The translations under genes were made by a program, and so were the position numbers. Shown here piece after piece: positions 20,907 to 32,949 of a stretch of DNA of 45,260 nt. Within the stretch, counting starts at the first letter, position 1. Each line of letters starts with the position of its first letter. The notes beneath the pieces were generated by a model, which was not told the origin of the DNA, ran no database searches, and worked only from the letters and a program-made list of their open reading frames with translations. The DNA comes from Chara braunii (lineage: Eukaryota; Streptophyta; Charophyceae; Charales; Characeae), in NCBI GenBank assembly GCA_003427395.1, contig BFEA01000021.1, positions 313,002 to 358,261 of the forward strand, in the 5' to 3' direction.

Positions 20907-21483
20907 GATTCCATATGAGGCAGCTAGCTGTCTTGCTTCATTCAGTTTTTGACAAGTACTGTAGCATCCTGTATTGGACCACAATCAGAACGTAAGGGAT
21001 GTTTTTTTTTTTTTTTTAATCTGTTGTTTGTGGATAGACGAGGTACCATGACTAAATTGTTACCAAAAGGCAGGTCGCGTTTCAACTGCAATTGATATTC
21101 GGCCCCTGACTAAAGTGCAAAATCAGTGTTTCAAATGTAACTACAAACTATTTTCGTGACTGCACTGAAGTTACCCCCCCCTTTTTTAATGCCATAAGTG
21201 TTTTCAACTCCTCACACATTCCAGGTAGCTATTTATAATCTACCCATTCATTTTTTTCACCCTTCCTGAAGCTCAGATGTGGGGATTGGAAGAGTCGGTC
21301 GTGGATGCCGAAGTGGCTCGGTCTTGTGGAGTTGGCAACCACGGTTCGGTGGGAGCGTTGTGAATAAAGAGGGAGTTCAGTCCTTGATCAATTGTCCATC
21401 CAAGTCAACAAGAAATTTCGTCAAACTAAGAGGGGGAACTTTAATCCGACATACTTCTTGATGTCTATCTTCCATAAACCACG

Positions 21484-23280
21484 TCAGGAGGAGGAGGCGT
21501 AATCCTCCTTTTCAAACATTTTATGTTGTCCCGGGGCCAATCTAACATCTAGGATAGGGATGAAAATTTTCATCTTCTTGCCTTTCCCATCTAGACTGTC
21601 CACGATAAACCGCGACATCATTTCTTCTGCAACGAATTTCAACATACAATTATCGTTAATAGCCGCATGGATTAGTGAAGCCAAAACTGAAGGCATTGGG
21701 ACTTCTGGAACGAGAGAGTGTTAAAAGAGACCCCACCATCTGTCCATAACTAAGAAAGAACCCACATAAATTTTCTTACATAAGTACAAAAGAAGGGAAG
21801 AATGCGTTTATCCATAGTCTGGATTTGTCCCCGTACCAGTACCGAGGTATATTTCCTTGTGTTTTTTGACCCGTGAGTATCTACCTCAACCAGTTGAGGT
21901 TGGGAGTCGTCAGAGTATGACACGAATGCTGAAGATTGCTCTCCCCCATCCTGCTGACCGTCGTTCTTGAGCTTGAGATCCTTCTTCCATGCTGTCAACT
22001 CCTCGAGTTACCCCTTCACATGTCGCCATGGCTATTATAGGGAAGTATTATCCCAACCCGGAGGGTTCGCCCTGCAAGAGGTAGGACAGGCAGGCCTGAG
22101 GATAAGGATGAAGAATTCCATCTTCTTCGCTCTCCCGTCTGGACTATGCACGTTGAGCCATAACATCATTTCTCAGGCTTCCGCAATGAATTTGAACATT
22201 AATTTATCGTTAATAGCTGCCCGGATTAATGAAGCCGAAACCGACTTTTGGGGACGAGAGGGTGTTAAGAGAGACCCTGCCATCCATCCATACCTAAGAA
22301 AGAACCCACATGAAGTTTCTTACATAAATACAAAAGAAGGGAATAATGCGTTTATCCACAATCTAGATTTGTCCTTGTACTTGTACCGAGGTACGTTTCC
22401 TTGTGTTTTTTTACCCGGGAGTACTTACCTCCACCGGTTGAGGCTGGGAGTCGTCAAAGTATGACACGGATGTTGAAGATTGCTCTCCCTCTATATCACC
22501 ATCAGTTCCTACGAGACCATCTAGGCTTAGTCGCCTCTGCTTCCCATGGTCCTAGACATCTCTCTTATAAGGAAGGGAGAGGGTTGCCCCAAAGTACGTG
22601 TCAGAGTAATTTCTCTGTCGTTCTTTCTCGGGTCTGCCCATGCTGTTGACCACCGTTCTTGATCTCGAGATCCTTCTTCCATGTTGTCTTCTCCTTGAGT
22701 TACCCTTCCACCTGTCACCATGGCTATTCCAGGGAAGTATCCTCCCAACCCAGGGGGATCGCCCTGGAAGAGGTAGGACGAGCATGCCTGAGGCTGTTGA
22801 TCGGCTATCGGTAAGGCATGTTTGAGGCGTTCCATGGCATGAAGTGGTGGGAGGGGGGGGGAGCGGAAGCCACCCCATTCAGCCTCCCTGAGCATAACCC
22901 GCCTGTTGAAGTGTTCCTCCAACTTGTTGATCAACAAGTGAGAATGCATAATTGACGTATGGTCCGAAGCCTTGCAGAGAGTTAACTTGAGTAGGTCTCG
23001 GAGCCCCAAAGGAAGTTGTGGAACCCATTGGTCCCATGGGGCCAGCATACGAAGGTCTGGATGAGGCTTCTTGGCTTGAACCTTGGAATTGTTTGGATTA
23101 TGTTGAGTTGTCTTGGCCTTGTTGTTGTGAGCGAGGATTATGTCTGCATTCAGTCTCATTGTGGAAGAAGGCTCTACAACGTCTGCACTTGGGAGTGGAT
23201 GTTGAAGCTAACTTAACTTTCAGTTGTTCTTCCCCGAATGTCTGTACCCAAATAGCATCCTTCATATTAGGACACGCCGG
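21484..23280 (-). pseudogene. LINE-2 ORF1, C-terminal part (broken)
   Basis: Minus strand. From the right edge: KDAIWVQTFGEEQLKVKL, then a CCHC knuckle CRRCRAFFHNETEC (about 23205-23165), an Asn/Gln- and Arg-rich linker, and a C-terminal block at 21484-21696 (KIFIPILDVRLAPG) that parallels VKFYFPLLDARV of LINE-1. The linker contains internal duplications (see 21530-22800). No ORF2 follows to the left, so the element is truncated. The right edge abuts the TG..CA element at 23281; the rest of the protein continues at 30631. Confidence 0.7.
21530..22800. repeat. Internal duplications in LINE-2 ORF1
   Basis: A block around 21560-21945 recurs at about 22105-22490 (offset near 545: catcttcttgcctttcccat vs catcttcttcgctctcccgt; gacacgaatgctgaagattg vs gacacggatgttgaagattg). 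A second block at 21985-22105 recurs at 22672-22795 (ccatggctattatagggaag vs ccatggctattccagggaag). Confidence 0.75.
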
Positions 23281-24725
23281 TGTCGAGCGCATCGGTCCGG
23301 CACCGCACAGGGCAGCGCGGGACCCTCCCGGTCGCGTCACGCAGGAGTTGGTCTTTAATCCTCGTCGCTAATACATAATGGAGCTTCAACAAGCCGCTCC
23401 GGCCGAGTGCGCCAGCCATACCTCTTGCAAGCCCCTACGACAGCATAGGGCCTACGCGAGGCACGACTTACCTCCACCTTACGGGGGTTGTCACCTCCCT
23501 TCGGTGGGAGTATCCCCGTCGAGCTACCAGCCCACAATACGAAAGCTAATCAGCTGCAATCGCACAGGTGGACCAACCGAGGGCGTTTCTCGTTCGCTGT
23601 AGCATAGGGGGTACGAGTGGTATTACGCCTCTATCGAACCCGCATGCGAACCGACATCTTGGGGGGATGAACTCCCAAGCGCGACTCGTGGTCGGTCGAC
23701 TAGGACGCATACCACACGCCACATGTACACCACTTAAAGGAACATAAAAATAAAAATACACGCACACACACCTATATATATACAGAACGACATTAGACGC
23801 GACAACACTCCTAGTCCCTTAGTAGCCAACCCGGATAGGCAACGAGCGCGAGACTTTAGTATAAAACCACGCGGACGCAAGGCTAACTCACATCGATTCG
23901 CAATGCAAACGTACGCAAGCGGTCGCGATGATGGCGTACTATGTAGTAACCATACTCATGCGGTCCTCGTTAATCTCGAGGGTCGCATTCGACACTCAAG
24001 TGTAGGCTGACACGAGGCTTGAGGGTTGATCTCTCGACGCTGGACAACCGGCAAGTGCGGTTAAGAACCACACCCTCTTTTGCACCCTGCGGAGAGTGAG
24101 TGGTACACAGGTTTATACCTGTGGTGACAATCGTCTCTTATGGCCCTGGAGACTAGCTCCATCATCTAGGGCCTGGAAAGAAGTCAAGGGGTTTGACTTT
24201 GACGGCTGTCACGGACTACAACGTCCAACCATAGAAATTCTAAAAAAAAGCAAAGGCTAAAAAGGGAAATACCTTCCCTTTTATCTCAAAAGCATAATTT
24301 GTATAACCCTTACGCGCGGTCACAGTAGGGCACACGAACCACTCAAAACATATGTATTTACATATATATAAATGGTTATTAATATAGGACGATCACTTCT
24401 CACAGTCACAGTGAGACTCCTCTCAGCCATATATATGCATGCGATCACAGACAATCAAATTCAGAACCCGAACCACAAACATATCTGCAATCACATCAAA
24501 GATTCAACAAGAGTCCACACGCTACACGGGGTCAATTTCAACCATTCTCTGCACTCACACCCCTTGCTTTTAGCGACACAAACCTCAACCTTAGCGCACC
24601 CTCCCAAGAATAAAATACTAAGTATCTTTGTTAAATGGCCATTCAATAAAGTCTAGGTAAAAACACAATAAAACAGATCAAACCACAGGGCTAAAGCCTT
24701 TAGGTCGAGTGGCAAGAGTGGATTG

Positions 24726-24784
24726 AAGTTGAATCGTAAACTGACGAATCTGCAGGAGTTGAATCGTAAACTGACGAATCGGCA
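24726..24784. repeat. 28-bp tandem duplication
   Basis: gttgaatcgtaaactgacga occurs twice (from 24729 and 24757) with the same flanking aatc(t/g)gca. It lies inside the 7.3-kb element, just after a weak box-A-like taggtcgagtggcaag. Confidence 0.8.
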
Positions 24785-25068
24785 ACCGACCTGTTATTAG
24801 TGATAACAGAAGGCAATCCTTGTAGGATCAAGCTGAATCTAGCTCGAATCCTGAATCAATCGATCAAGAAGACCTGTAACAGAAGACATGTCAATCCCTA
24901 AGCTAAAATTATAAGTGTATGGAGAATACAGCGCCATAACACATTCTCACCCAAGATCCTCCTACCAGATAAGCCTGAACCTACCTCTATGTCAGTGCCC
25001 AAAGAAAGGTAGACCCTGGCAGAATCTCCTTTACACAGAGTGAATTTTTCATAATCGTCACCTGTCAA

Positions 25069-25500
25069 AATATAATATAACTCCTTTAAACTAAGAAAAT
25101 TTCGGCAGCGCTTCCCGTAGGAAAAGTGTCTTCTCATAAATTATATCAGCCCGAATATGAAAACAAAAATAGCTTCAAATTTTCAAAGTCAATTTTTGTC
25201 TAACTCCTTGAATTAGCAAAAATTTGGGCAGCATTCGCTTTAAAAAATGAGACTTTTCAAATTTTTACTAAGCCATATATGAACTTTAGACAAGTTGAAC
25301 TTTGAAAAGTCAAAATTAGACTAACTCCTCAGATTTGCAGAAATTGTGGCAGCGCTTCCCGTAAAGAAAGTAGCTTACCAAAATTTATACAAAGCCAAGT
25401 TATAACAAAAGATCCCAGAAAATGCGGAAATTGATCTAAGTAGAAATAACTTAGCTCAGAAAACGCAGAAATTGAACTAACTCCTATCGCTCTAGCACGT
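25069..25500. repeat. Tandem repeat of ~120-bp AT-rich units
   Basis: Three main units begin taactcct (25070, 25200, 25320), and each carries a variant of ggcagcgcttcccgta about 30 bases in (the middle one is gcagcattcgcttta). A shortened fourth and fifth start follow at 25437 and 25468. Units end in gtcaa(a/t)-rich sequence. No coding potential. Confidence 0.7.
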
Positions 25501-25685
25501 GGTGAACCTCTAAAGCAACTACCTGTCAACTGAAACTCAGACTAAGTAGCGACCTCACTCAGCCACATGCAAGGCCAAACCACAAAGGTAAGTACTCTCA
25601 CGAGCCCAAGTCAACTTTATCAAACAATAGTTCGTAGTCTTTCAATGATTTGCCCCTTTATACCCTACTTACATAAGGCATAAAG

Positions 25686-26580
25686 TCAGGCCACCCAAAC
25701 TTATGGGACATGCTTAACTTAGTCATTGAGTATACACAAAACAGAGGGTACAACTACTTCTTTTTTCTTTGGGCATGTAACTAGGCCACCCTAGTCGCCC
25801 TGAACTGTTTAAGTATCCCAACTTTATATAATTATCTAAACTTAGTCTTATAAGGTACCATATGACTGAACCGATCAACTTAGTTCGAGGTTCAGCCTGC
25901 CCCTTCTTACCATCGATTTATTCTTATTTCATACTCTCTTCAGTTCGTGATAGGGTTTTAGTCAGACCACCCGAACTTATGGGACCCTGTCTGACTAGCC
26001 TGTTCATAGATAGGATAGTAATAAAGTATAGTCAAATTATAACCTTTGGGTTACAGCATGTGCGAGGCATTGGGCCAGACTACCTAAACTTATAGAGTAG
26101 TCTGACTCTCTGTCTAGTTCGTTCCTCTCTGATCCAAGCTATGCGCGGCATGGGGTCAAGGTCACCCAAACTTATGGAATGGCCTTGTCCTCTGCCAAAG
26201 TTACTCCCTCATAATAAAAGCAAGAAAAGGCTAAGCCACCTAAACTTATAGAATGGCCCAGACCTCCTCGTTCAAAACCAAATAAACAGGAAAGAAACCC
26301 AAAGTAAACAAGGCAACCAAACCACCTGAACTTACAGAATATACTTGGCTCCTCAAAAGTCAATCACAGTTAAACCTTTGCAAGTCAGAGAAACCAGACC
26401 ACCTGAACTTATAGAATGGCCTGACTCTCCATGCAATTCCACCGCACTGGGTCTCCCCAAACTTATGGGGACTCCCCAGCCTCCAGAGCAATCAGACCAC
26501 CCAAACTTATGGAATGGTCTGATGCTCCAAGCAATCCAAAATCATAGCACTGGGTTTCCCTAAGCTTATGGGGACTTCCC
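25686..26580. repeat. Array of ten hairpin repeats with a conserved AACTTAT loop
   Basis: Ten units of about 30-37 bp sit at 25686, 25960, 26076, 26157, 26229, 26316, 26395, 26447, 26491 and 26550. Each has a loop like CC(C/T)(A/G)AACTTATRG (the last has AAGCTTAT) and a complementary stem. Clear stems include AGTCAGAC/GTCTGACT (25960-25996), CAGACTAC/GTAGTCTG (26076-26104), ATCAGACCA/TGGTCTGAT (26491-26523) and CTGGG/CCCAG plus CCCC/GGGG (26447-26479). CAAGGTCA/TGGCCTTG (26157-26187) pairs with one G-T. The stems differ between units, yet pairing is kept in the best ones. Spacing is irregular. Confidence 0.7.
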
Positions 26581-28439
26581 TGCTTTAATTGACTCAGTCA
26601 ACCCTCATGCGAAATTGCCTTCCTCCCAACCTTCCCCCAGATGCAACCCCCTTTATTCACAATCTGCTTTCAGACAATCAATAAAACTGAAACTGAAATT
26701 GCACATACATTCCTTCACTTAAGTTTGGTTTATATCCTGAAGTCAAACCCAAAGTTAAAGTAAAATACATGCAGTATGCTCAGTCAAACATAGCAAGATG
26801 TACCAATAGGGGTTATAACTGGGTTTGTAGAGGGGCATGTGTGGTTACCTCTCAGTTCCCTGCCTCCAGAACTCCTTCTGAGTTCCGGCAGAGCTCCCGC
26901 AATCGGTGGGCTGACTTCCCACAGAGTCTTGCTGCGGTCCTACGGGTTGCAATCTCGCCTGCCGCCTTCCTCTCAGAACAAGACTAGACTTTGATAAAGA
27001 AAGGCGGGAAGAGAGGAGCTCAAACGCTCAGATCCACGAGGGGTGCTCTCAAACTCACAAGAGAGGGCCTTGATACCTTTACTCGCCTAAGGGCCCCATA
27101 ATGATGGTCAATCCCCATAGCCGCCGTTCAAATCGAAGTCAACCTGCCTATCATCGACACTCTGACGATCTTCTAATTCCCAGCAGGAACCTTTTTACTC
27201 AAGCTTTATCATTTCCCCAAATGCAGGATTCGCCGGCTTCAATTCTCCTAGTCCTTTGATCAAAACCACAACCATGATACGTTCTTAACCCACGACTGGA
27301 CTCACGATACTTCAACCTGATCAGAGTGAGTAACGTATTCGACCACATCGGTCAGCAGGCAAGCCTACCCTTACGGCATGTCTGCTGCTGCGTCAGACAA
27401 CAGATAGATCTGCAAGTTCATGGCTGGCCCGTTACTGCACAGGCTAACAAAATGAGCGGCACACCGCCCAACAAACGGATCCGCAATCCCCACGGTTGGT
27501 CTGCTGTAGCCTTGTTCGATGAGTCCGGGCACTACCGTGACACCGGTCAACACCTAAGCTCCTAAGCCTACCGATCGCTTGCCTCGTCCCGCACAGTTTC
27601 CGTCCTTGCTGAGTTCATCCCAAGATGCCTGCGTTACCTGCCAATCAAAAGTGTCGCCTTAGTCAAGTCTCCCTGCGACAGTTATGTCAGGATCTGCAGT
27701 CGGTTTTTGACTGGCGACCACTAGGCATGGCATGCAGTCCCACTCGGATGGAAACAATGAGCATGGTCTTAACGTCATGGCTCAACTGGTCGGCTCGCCT
27801 TCGTCGCTTTTCTTGAGGTAAGTTAATGCTCCCTCTCTCTCTTCATGCTCGCATGTGTACTGTCCTATTCGTGATACGCAACCTCATAATAGAGGCATAA
27901 CTACGTCAGACTGGCCCGAAGATCGCAGTTTCTGTGTAACCACATGCAATGAGACGATGGCATAAGAAGACAGAATCAGCGACAGTTACCAACGGAGCAG
28001 TCCTCCTCCCCAAACTTTGACTTGGTTACACTTACTCCGCCCGCCTGCCCCACATTCTTTCCCACGTCGGATCTCGACAACGCTTCTGGTCAGGTAAGCA
28101 TGCCCATACTAACCTGCTTAGCCGGCCATTCTCTATTCGTGCGATTATGATAATGAATCTCCCGCTAAAATGCGAAGATATATATTGTTGTTTCTACTTT
28201 TCCTTCCCGTACGCAGCCCCCTACATCAGTACCGTTCGAACTAACACTTTATTTTTAATTCTAACACTGCCATTCGAACCGCAACCCCTCAAACTCCCGA
28301 CTTACCGTCTTTCTCCACCCGGTTTCAACAATAATCGAGCGAGAACCCGATTCTTTACTCCCCGTCGTCTCCTCTCCTGCAATCTCCATAGCTCCGCGCA
28401 CCACTTTCGCTACTCACCTCTCCTTCTACTAACTCTCTA
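26581..28439. other. Noncoding part of the 7.3-kb element
   Basis: No gene. GC rises after about 26830. Reading frames are under 100 residues with no domains. ccctcataatga-like and ccataatgatgg sequences near 27095 could be TATA-like, but nothing supports a promoter. Confidence 0.45.
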
Positions 28440-29060
28440 GCAAAACCAACCCCGTGATTCGATTCCTACCACGTCACAACCCCAATCCCAACTCCCGGTT
28501 CGCTCGATTCCGTTAAGAATCGGGTGAACTACGTGTTTTCCTGTCCGCCATACCCTCACTCTCTCACCTTCGCGCAGCCTTTCGCGATTGTAGCACCCAA
28601 CCCATTGCTCTAGAGCGTAAACGGACACCGCCATCGGACTCGCCATCCACCAAAACCCCCGTAACGACCCCTTCCTCTCTCGATTCCGTTTGGAAATGAG
28701 CGAGGCACTCGGCTCCCCCTTTACTCCATCGTCACTCCCGCCATAGCCCGCACGCACTGTTTTCTCTACTCCCTTCCATTCCTACTAATTTTCTCCCTAA
28801 TCTAACTTCACAATCATGTTCGCCTCGGCCTAAAACCCCCGGACCGGATCTTGGTTCGCCTGACAGCGTCAAGGATCGAGCGAACTGTGTGGTTCTTAAC
28901 CTGCCATATCCATCCCTTCCCCATCTTAGTTTGCGAATGGATCCTGCACAACCTTGTGTCCGGGTGCGTCCCCCCCTTACTGCGCTCGTACCTCGCTCGT
29001 CCTGCTCACTGCCCCTTGTCTCCTTCGCTTCCCGCAAGGCTTCTGACTGCCCGTTATCCC
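28440..29060. repeat. Diverged direct repeat, ~355-bp offset
   Basis: cggttcgctcgattccgtta (28497) is echoed by tggttcgcctgacagcgtca (28852), each followed by a related agaatcgggtgaact / ggatcgagcgaact and a cctgccatat-like block. It lies in the right half of the 7.3-kb element. Confidence 0.45.
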
Positions 29061-30630
29061 AGACACCTCAAGGATGGGGATTGACATCCGCTACGGAGTG
29101 CTCGTATACTCACCTGCAGAATCAAACAACCCCCGGAAAATGGATAGCGCTGGAGCGAGTGACCGTTGTTGGGGCACTGAGCGACTCCCACTCCTCGACG
29201 AGTAGGAGGTGACGGGCCTGTTTCACTGCCAACAGTGTGTGCCCCTGGGCGTGGTAAGCCCTGTGGCGCTCGACGAGTTGTTCGACAATTCCATCTATCC
29301 TTCGCTTAGCCTTTCGCCCCTGCTTCAAGCCCGACTTAACCGATTGGCAAGTCCACTCACTGTGTTGTCCCACGGGCACTCCTATATCTTCACTGCGTCA
29401 TTTTCCACAGACGTCCCCTGGAAATTTCAGCAAGAAGTTGCTACCGGGCGATTCAATTAGTCTTTCGCCCCTATACCAGTTGGTCGCCATCCGGCAGGCT
29501 GTCACCACAGCCTGCTCAGCACTGTTCGAAGCCCTCCACCACCTCAGGCTCCCACTGGCCAAACCCCCATTCAAACAGCTAGCCGTGGTACTAAAGGTTC
29601 GGCCTGCCCCAAGGCCTGAGCATGGGCCTTGGTGGACTGGGTCCGGTACGGCCCTCGGTGGTAGCAACTAATATTCAAGTGAGACTTGGTCAGGCCCCAT
29701 GTAGTCAACTGTTGCCGCCCCGCGGCCTGCTCGGAGTGTTCTCCGATTTCCTTTCTGCCATTAGGCTACCGACACCACGACCATGGACCCCACACACGCC
29801 GACCTCCCTAGTCCAAGCTTTAGGACAGACGGGGCATGGGAATTTCGTCAAAACCCTGAACAAATCAACCAGAGGAAACGCGCGCTCAAGGTCCTCAACT
29901 GCCGTGTCGACCATTAAATCCGGCGCCTCGTCCAGGCCAAAGGAACGCCGGAGCAGAAAAATAATACGAATACGATGCTAAAAATATATTTAGAAGCTTT
30001 TAATCATTAATATATGACGACCGAAGGAAAAGAGAATGCCAGCTCTGCTCCGACGCCGTCGACGACAAAACCAAGGGGGATAGCCCCGCCGGACCCTCAA
30101 CCCCTTGGTCTCTTCGCGCCACTTTGATACTCTCGCGCCGTCGCCGCTCGATCTCGATCCCTGAATCTCTTTGATGAAAGTCTGACGCTGTAACCGCTAA
30201 TGCTAGGCCCAAGACTGGGTCTGGTTCCGACGGACATCTAAATAAACCGATACTGCGCGATGCGCGGGCCTATTGAAAACACTTCAAAGCCACCTCGTTG
30301 TCGATGTCATTCTCCGTACGTACGCATAGGTCACAAGCAAGCACATCAATCAACGAGACATAATCTTTTTAATCCTTGTTTAATCAGAAGAAAAAATTTC
30401 GGTCGACGATCACGCCGACCCTTCAATCATCAACAAATAAAAAGATCACGCGCGCCTAAAAAATCCACGCGCCCACACACTCTCTATTCTAGTCACACAT
30501 CCAGCCAATGTAAACCACAGACACAGTCGCGCCTCGTGCGGAATACTTAATCTTTAAACCAAAGCTATTTTCTGTCACTTGCAAAAAAACAGGGCGGATA
30601 CCCTTGTAAGGGTATTCGCACCGACACCGG

Positions 30631-31410
30631 GGGTTCTTAGTCAAACATAATGTTAACGAGCGAAGGCTTCATTCGAGATGGTTCCGTCGGGGGTTGTCGA
30701 ATAATCGGGTCGATTGCCTTCTTCACCTGCGCCTCTGGAAATAGCATCGCATCAAGTGGCACCTGAACTGCTATCACCCAGAAGATATGTTCGTCTTCTT
30801 CTCTCCACTGTTCTAGGAATCGTGCCTTTGTCAACTATGGCTTGAATTCCAGCTTGTAGCGGTTCGGTCCCAACACCAGTTTGTCTTGGCCTTTATTCAC
30901 CATCCATAACGTGATCGCCCCATTCTTCGCCACGTATGAAACTATGTTTGGGCTTTCGATCTTGACTCGCCTTATTTCAAAGCCCTCTGCGACGAAATTG
31001 CGCTCCTGGACTTTGGAGTCTTCGTACGCACGCATGGCATCGTCCTTTACTATTTTTGGGAGGAATTGAGCGTCGTCAAGGAAAATGACCATGATTGTGT
31101 GTTCTTCAAACCATTTTACTTTGGTTTGATCTATGGTCACATTGACCTTGAATTTTGCCACTCTCCCTTCAATTGTCATCACCCCAGGATCGATATCCAT
31201 GAGAATGATACCGTCTTCATAGCATAACCTCACTAACTCCTTTATTCTATCCTCGTCTTCCTGTTGTATCCATGAGAATGATACTGTCTTCATAGCATAA
31301 CCTCACTAACTCCTTTATTCTATCATCATCTTCCTGTTGACCCCCGGGATCTGGGGGGGGGGATCCCGCCTCTCTCTCCATCTCTACTTCCTCCATTTCG
31401 ATGGTTGACT
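30631..31410 (-). pseudogene. LINE-2 ORF1, N-terminal part (broken)
   Basis: Minus strand. The probable start is an ATG near 31400 (MEEVEMER), followed by a C-run region and RIKELVRLCYEDGIILMD (about 31245-31190). KVKWFEEHTIMVIFLDD comes next at about 31110, then after a stop near 30835 FWVIAVQVPLDAM (about 30780), ending LVNIMFD at the insertion edge. Each block has a counterpart in LINE-1 and LINE-3 ORF1. A 73-bp duplication at 31195-31340 repeats the RIKELVRLCYED region. Its continuation is at 21484-23280. Confidence 0.75.
31195..31340. repeat. 73-bp tandem duplication in LINE-2 ORF1
   Basis: atccatgagaatgatac(c/t)gt starts at 31195 and again at 31268. The copies are nearly identical through cttcctgttg (differences ccg/ctg, cctcg/catca). 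The high identity makes it younger than the LINE. Confidence 0.9.
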
Positions 31411-31631
31411 ACCTCGATACTTAGGAACTCACAATTCCAGTAGACTGACACCAATGGTGTGTTAGTTATGACCCTAACAAATGTTATGGGTCCTCCGACT
31501 ACTCGCTATGGTCTCGTCAACTTCCTGATAGAAGTTGGTTCTTCGTCAAGGCGAAGCGACGTGGTAAACCATACCTGTTGTGGCGAGATCGTGTTGGTAG
31601 GGCCGCCGGCCGAGCAGACCTCCGTCTCCGG

Positions 31632-31728
31632 GGGCGAGTTCCCACTTGCGCAAATTATGAGATTTCGGTCGTTAATCTTTGCTATCTATGATTAGTATCT
31701 CTTAATTCGTGCACGTGGTACCTAGCCC
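31632..31728. mobile_element. F2 element, copy 2
   Basis: 97 bp, from GGGCGAGTTCCCACTTGC to the diverged complement gcacgtggtacctagccc. Flanks are CGG (31629-31631) and CGA (31729-31731), a 3-bp duplication with one change. The internal sequence gagatttcggtcgttaatct matches the other two copies. Confidence 0.8.
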
Positions 31729-31849
31729 CGAGGTGGTAGCGCTTGGTTCCGAATGCTGTAGCGCCAGCGGCAGCGCTCCGGTAGGCCCCGGATTCCGGAG
31801 TCTTTTGTGACTTCTCGCTGTTTTTTTGCATGTTTTTTTTTTCATGATG

Positions 31850-31995
31850 AATGTAGGATCTTTCCATGTTCTAGCGGAAAATTCCCTCTCATTTTGCACA
31901 TTTGGAGAGCAGTACTGCAACAAGGCCCCAAGTCAGGTCTGCATTTGAGCAGTTCACAGGTGTACCAGCTGAGCTACCGGTAGGTTCATCTGGTT
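31850..31995 (-). mobile_element. F6 arm joined to a degenerate tRNA-like SINE head
   Basis: 31855-31927 carries ggatctttccatgttctagc, ctctcattttgcacatttgg and caaggcccc, an inverted F6 arm. From 31990 to 31935 on the minus strand is acctaccggtagctcagctg with box A TAGCTCAGCTGG; box B is lost. The head resembles 9256-9300. Confidence 0.5.
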
Positions 31996-32949
31996 CTCTG
32001 TAAGGGCCTACCTTGTAGTTGCACTATCCGCCATCCGACAACATTTTGAACGCATCGATACTTCATGTGTGCCTAGATGCATTCTGAATTTCTGAATGTT
32101 GTCAGATTGCGACTAGTAATAACTACTAGTTGTCAGCTCTCAATCTGCGCTCCTCGGGTGTTGTGTTCCTATCGGCTGCGCTCTGGGTTTGTTTTCGGTC
32201 TTAGCAGTGGGGTTTCGCCGGTTGTGCTTATTATAGGATTTTTGTTGCTGTGTGAGATCCTACGGCAACTGGGTGGTATTAGGAATTAGATAGTTGAGAA
32301 GTGTTTTTTTTTTTTTTAATTTTTTTTTTTTTTTTTTTAACTGGTTAATATTTCATTACAGATATCAAAAAAGAGGCCGGGGACCTCACAATTCTACCAA
32401 GAGTTATCCCGGCAGCATCAACCGGTTTAGCTTCAGTTGTGAATAGAACCAAATACAATCCTAAATCAAAACCTATTTGCCTGCTAGTACCTAGAAACAC
32501 TACTTCACTATTTACTATCTAAATCTCCCTAACCTTCCCTACTTCCCCTTAACTATACTACTTTCTTCAGCTATTCGCCCTCTTACTAATACGATCCTAA
32601 TTCGGATCTCTCCAAGATTTGAACCTAACATGGTTCTATCGTTGTTCCTGTTCCCTGCAACAACCAGAGTGTGAGTTTAAGTCCGCCTTCCGTTGAGACC
32701 GACGCCAACTTACCATCTATTGCCCAAGTATTTTTGCACCCGACCCCTCTTTTTTTACGGTTCTGGGTCTTAACTTGTCAATCAACCACAATGGACCACC
32801 TCAGTAAAATTAACACTTTAACTATTTGTTCCGGAAATGTCTGAACATTCTATTTGAAGACTCCATCATTCCTAGCACCCCAGATCACTTGCATTATTAT
32901 GCCTCTGTAGACGAGGGCTACGTACCCCCATCCCCTCTCCAGATCTTGC

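Larger units (their letters stand above)
20008..21480. other. Intergenic interval with simple repeats
   Basis: No gene. It contains a self-complementary gtttcaattgcagttgaaac near 20353, an echo gtttcaactgcaattga near 21081, T tracts at 20412 and 21003, and a possible F4 fragment near 20790. Reading frames here are short and cross low-complexity sequence. Confidence 0.5.
23281..30626. mobile_element. 7.3-kb TG..CA element inserted in LINE-2 (probable noncoding LTR-type element)
   Basis: Begins TGTCGAGCGCAT and ends GCACCGACA, so it starts TG, ends CA and has a short inverted end TGTCG / CGACA. It is flanked by CCGG at 23277-23280 and 30627-30630. Removing it with one CCGG rejoins the LINE-2 ORF1 in frame, with one TAA. 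No gag, protease, integrase or reverse transcriptase is visible; all frames are short. A distant resemblance between 23281-24135 and 29907-30626 (shared tgtcga, tccggc, aagctt-like and hairpin-plus-GACA ends) could be highly diverged LTRs, but I could not verify an LTR pair, primer site or purine tract. A large nonautonomous LTR derivative is the best guess; a DNA element with 4-bp duplication is the alternative. Confidence 0.55.

Noticed and set aside
25686-26580. A CRISPR array
   Set aside because: Unit spacing is irregular, repeats are hairpins with variable stems, the context is eukaryotic, and no cas genes exist.
23281-30626. A Harbinger-type DNA transposon with TTA duplication
   Set aside because: TTA does occur a few bases outside both ends, but the CCGG/TG..CA boundaries restore the LINE frame exactly, and no transposase is present.
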